Translations under genes and position numbers: made by a program
In this document: positions 63,020 through 64,000 of the stretch, in pieces
How positions within the stretch are numbered: the first letter of the stretch is position 1
Layout of the letters: every line of letters begins with the position of its first letter
The notes under the pieces: model-generated
What the model was told of the DNA's origin: nothing
The model's database searches: none
The model's input: the letters and a program-made list of their open reading frames with translations, nothing else
Source: Nocardia flavorosea NBRC 108225
GTDB lineage: Bacteria > Actinomycetota > Actinomycetes > Mycobacteriales > Mycobacteriaceae
Direction: 5' to 3'
Length of the DNA stretch: 64,000 nt
Assembly (NCBI RefSeq): GCF_001613385.1
Contig: NZ_BDCG01000012.1
Location: forward strand, 248,001 to 312,000

Positions 63020-64000
63020 TCAGGAGTTCGGCGTGTAGGTGATGTGCAGCTCGGTCAGGCCGCGCAGGATGAAGGTCGGCTCGAACTGGAATACCGGGTC
63101 GTCTACGGAACCGTGCTTTTCCGGATCCACCCGGATATCGAGCATCCGATCCAGGATCCGTTCCAGCGATACCCGGCCTTCCACCCGTGCCAGCGGGCTA
63201 CCCGGGCAGGTGTGCACACCGCGGCCGAATGCCATGTGCTCGCGAAAGTTCGGGCGGGCGAGATCGAATTCGTGCGGGTTCTCGAAACGCCGCGGGTCGC
63301 GGTTGGCGGCGCCGGGGCAGATCATCACCAGATCACCGGCGGCCAGCGGCACATCGCCGACCTCCACCGCCTTCTTCGCGAGCCGGAAACCGCTTTTCAC
63401 CGGCGCCTGCATGCGCAGGGTCTCCTCGATGAAGACGGGGATCTTGCTGCGGTCCGCGCGCAGCGCGTCCTGCAGGTCGGGGCGGGTGATCAGGAACTGC
63501 ATGGCGCTGCCCAGCAGTTTGGCGGTGGTCTCCTGTCCCGCGGCGAAGAGGAATGTCGCGGTGCGCACGACCTCGGTGACCTCGGGCGTCGACCCGTCCG
63601 GGTACTTCGCGCCGGCCAGCGAGGTCAGGACATCGTCGCACGGGTTGCGCCGCCGGTCGGAGATCAGCTCGCTGAACAGGTTGTCCAGCCATTCCAGCGG
63701 GTTGACGGGCACGATCTCCTTGTCGATCGAGCCCACGGTCGGCCCACCGGCCAGGTTGATCCGCAGTTCTTCGTGATATTCCTCGGGAACACCCAGCAGG
63801 TCCGCGATCACCAGCAGCGTGAAGACCTTGGCGTAGGCGCCGAGGAATTCGCATTTCCCGTCGTCGATGAATTCGTCGAGCTGTTTATCGGCCAGTTTCC
63901 ACATGAACTCCTCGTTCTCCTTCAACCGGGAGGGAACGAGCAATTTGTTCAGCAGCGATCGGGCGTCGGTGTGCTCCGGGGGGTCCATCGTGACCATATG
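63020..64000 (-). CDS. Cytochrome P450 (partial, N-terminus off window)
   Basis: The visible 327 codons hold most of the P450 fold: helix C region (VTMDPPEHTDARSLLNKLL), I-helix oxygen site AAGQETTAKLLG, ExxR in FIEETLRMQAPV and the haem loop AFGRGVHTCPGSPLARVEG with the Cys ligand. Soluble actinobacterial CYP; the substrate is unknown and may be a sterol or terpene, judging by the SDR next to it. It continues past 64000 on the minus strand, so the start lies outside. Confidence 0.92.
   Translation of the reverse strand, partial: HMVTMDPPEHTDARSLLNKLLVPSRLKENEEFMWKLADKQLDEFIDDGKCEFLGAYAKVFTLLVIADLLGVPEEYHEELRINLAGGPTVGSIDKEIVPVNPLEWLDNLFSELISDRRRNPCDDVLTSLAGAKYPDGSTPEVTEVVRTATFLFAAGQETTAKLLGSAMQFLITRPDLQDALRADRSKIPVFIEETLRMQAPVKSGFRLAKKAVEVGDVPLAAGDLVMICPGAANRDPRRFENPHEFDLARPNFREHMAFGRGVHTCPGSPLARVEGRVSLERILDRMLDIRVDPEKHGSVDDPVFQFEPTFILRGLTELHITYTPNS

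Overview
This is a very GC-rich actinobacterial chromosome segment. I think it comes from Nocardia or a close relative in the Mycobacteriales. The indications are: codon use with many GATATC pairs; many acyl-CoA dehydrogenases, Baeyer-Villiger monooxygenases and TetR regulators; an MmpS-like protein and an EF-G2; a mycofactocin-type short-chain dehydrogenase next to a P450; an Azt zinc-uptake system behind a Zur-type box; and class A beta-lactamase genes. I saw no rRNA or tRNA gene, CRISPR array, transposase, prophage or conjugation gene. The window reads as ordinary chromosome rich in accessory metabolism. A partial nucleotidyltransferase gene runs off the left edge and a partial P450 gene runs off the right edge.

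Layout. Positions 1-9750 hold a nucleotidyltransferase, an ankyrin protein, a Baeyer-Villiger-type monooxygenase, a ZapE/AFG1-type ATPase, small proteins, a double-domain acyl-CoA dehydrogenase, and an O-methyltransferase divergent from a TetR gene. Positions 9995-17940 carry a NERD-domain membrane protein, a DNA alkylation repair protein, an MmpS-like protein, EF-G2, an ECF42-type sigma factor with its DGPF/YCII partner, and a small membrane protein. Positions 18025-22822 carry an antiporter remnant, two tandem CNNM/CorC-type proteins, two TerD-family genes and a divergent MerR gene. Positions 23188-25771 form a copper/haem group: membrane protein, PCu(A)C lipoprotein and Tat-exported DyP peroxidase. 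Positions 26030-33188 hold lipid- and xenobiotic-type enzymes, including an acyl-CoA dehydrogenase, phosphotransferase and DUF6285 operon.

Positions 33476-38751 encode an Azt-type zinc importer. AztA diverges from AztB-AztC-AztD across a Zur-like box. The permease frame continues without a stop into a lipobox and a beta-propeller that carries a His-rich zinc-type motif. Positions 39030-42082 hold a mosaic TerD-family protein, a DUF1990 protein and a GntR regulator.

The most distinctive region is 42084-53381, ten genes on the minus strand that are closely packed or overlapping. In transcription order they encode an SMP-30-like propeller, an SDR, a Rieske oxygenase, a Baeyer-Villiger monooxygenase, a second SDR, a ThDP enzyme, an aldehyde dehydrogenase, a DUF427 protein and a TesB thioesterase (nine enzymes or enzyme-like proteins), with the GntR gene facing the far end on the plus strand. 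The operon promoter and the gntR promoter share a TATTGCAATC motif. This looks like an inducible catabolic pathway for a cyclic ketone or aromatic/alicyclic substrate that I cannot name. No Rieske reductase lies inside it. Just beyond it, however, is a frameshifted gene (55285-57809) that fuses an FAD monooxygenase to an FNR-type reductase and a plant-type ferredoxin.

Positions 57806-60682 hold a lipoprotein class A beta-lactamase with Asn at the Ser130 position, a divergent LysR gene and a second beta-lactamase-fold gene. The window closes with a Uma2 protein, a small lipoprotein, the mycofactocin-type SDR and the P450.
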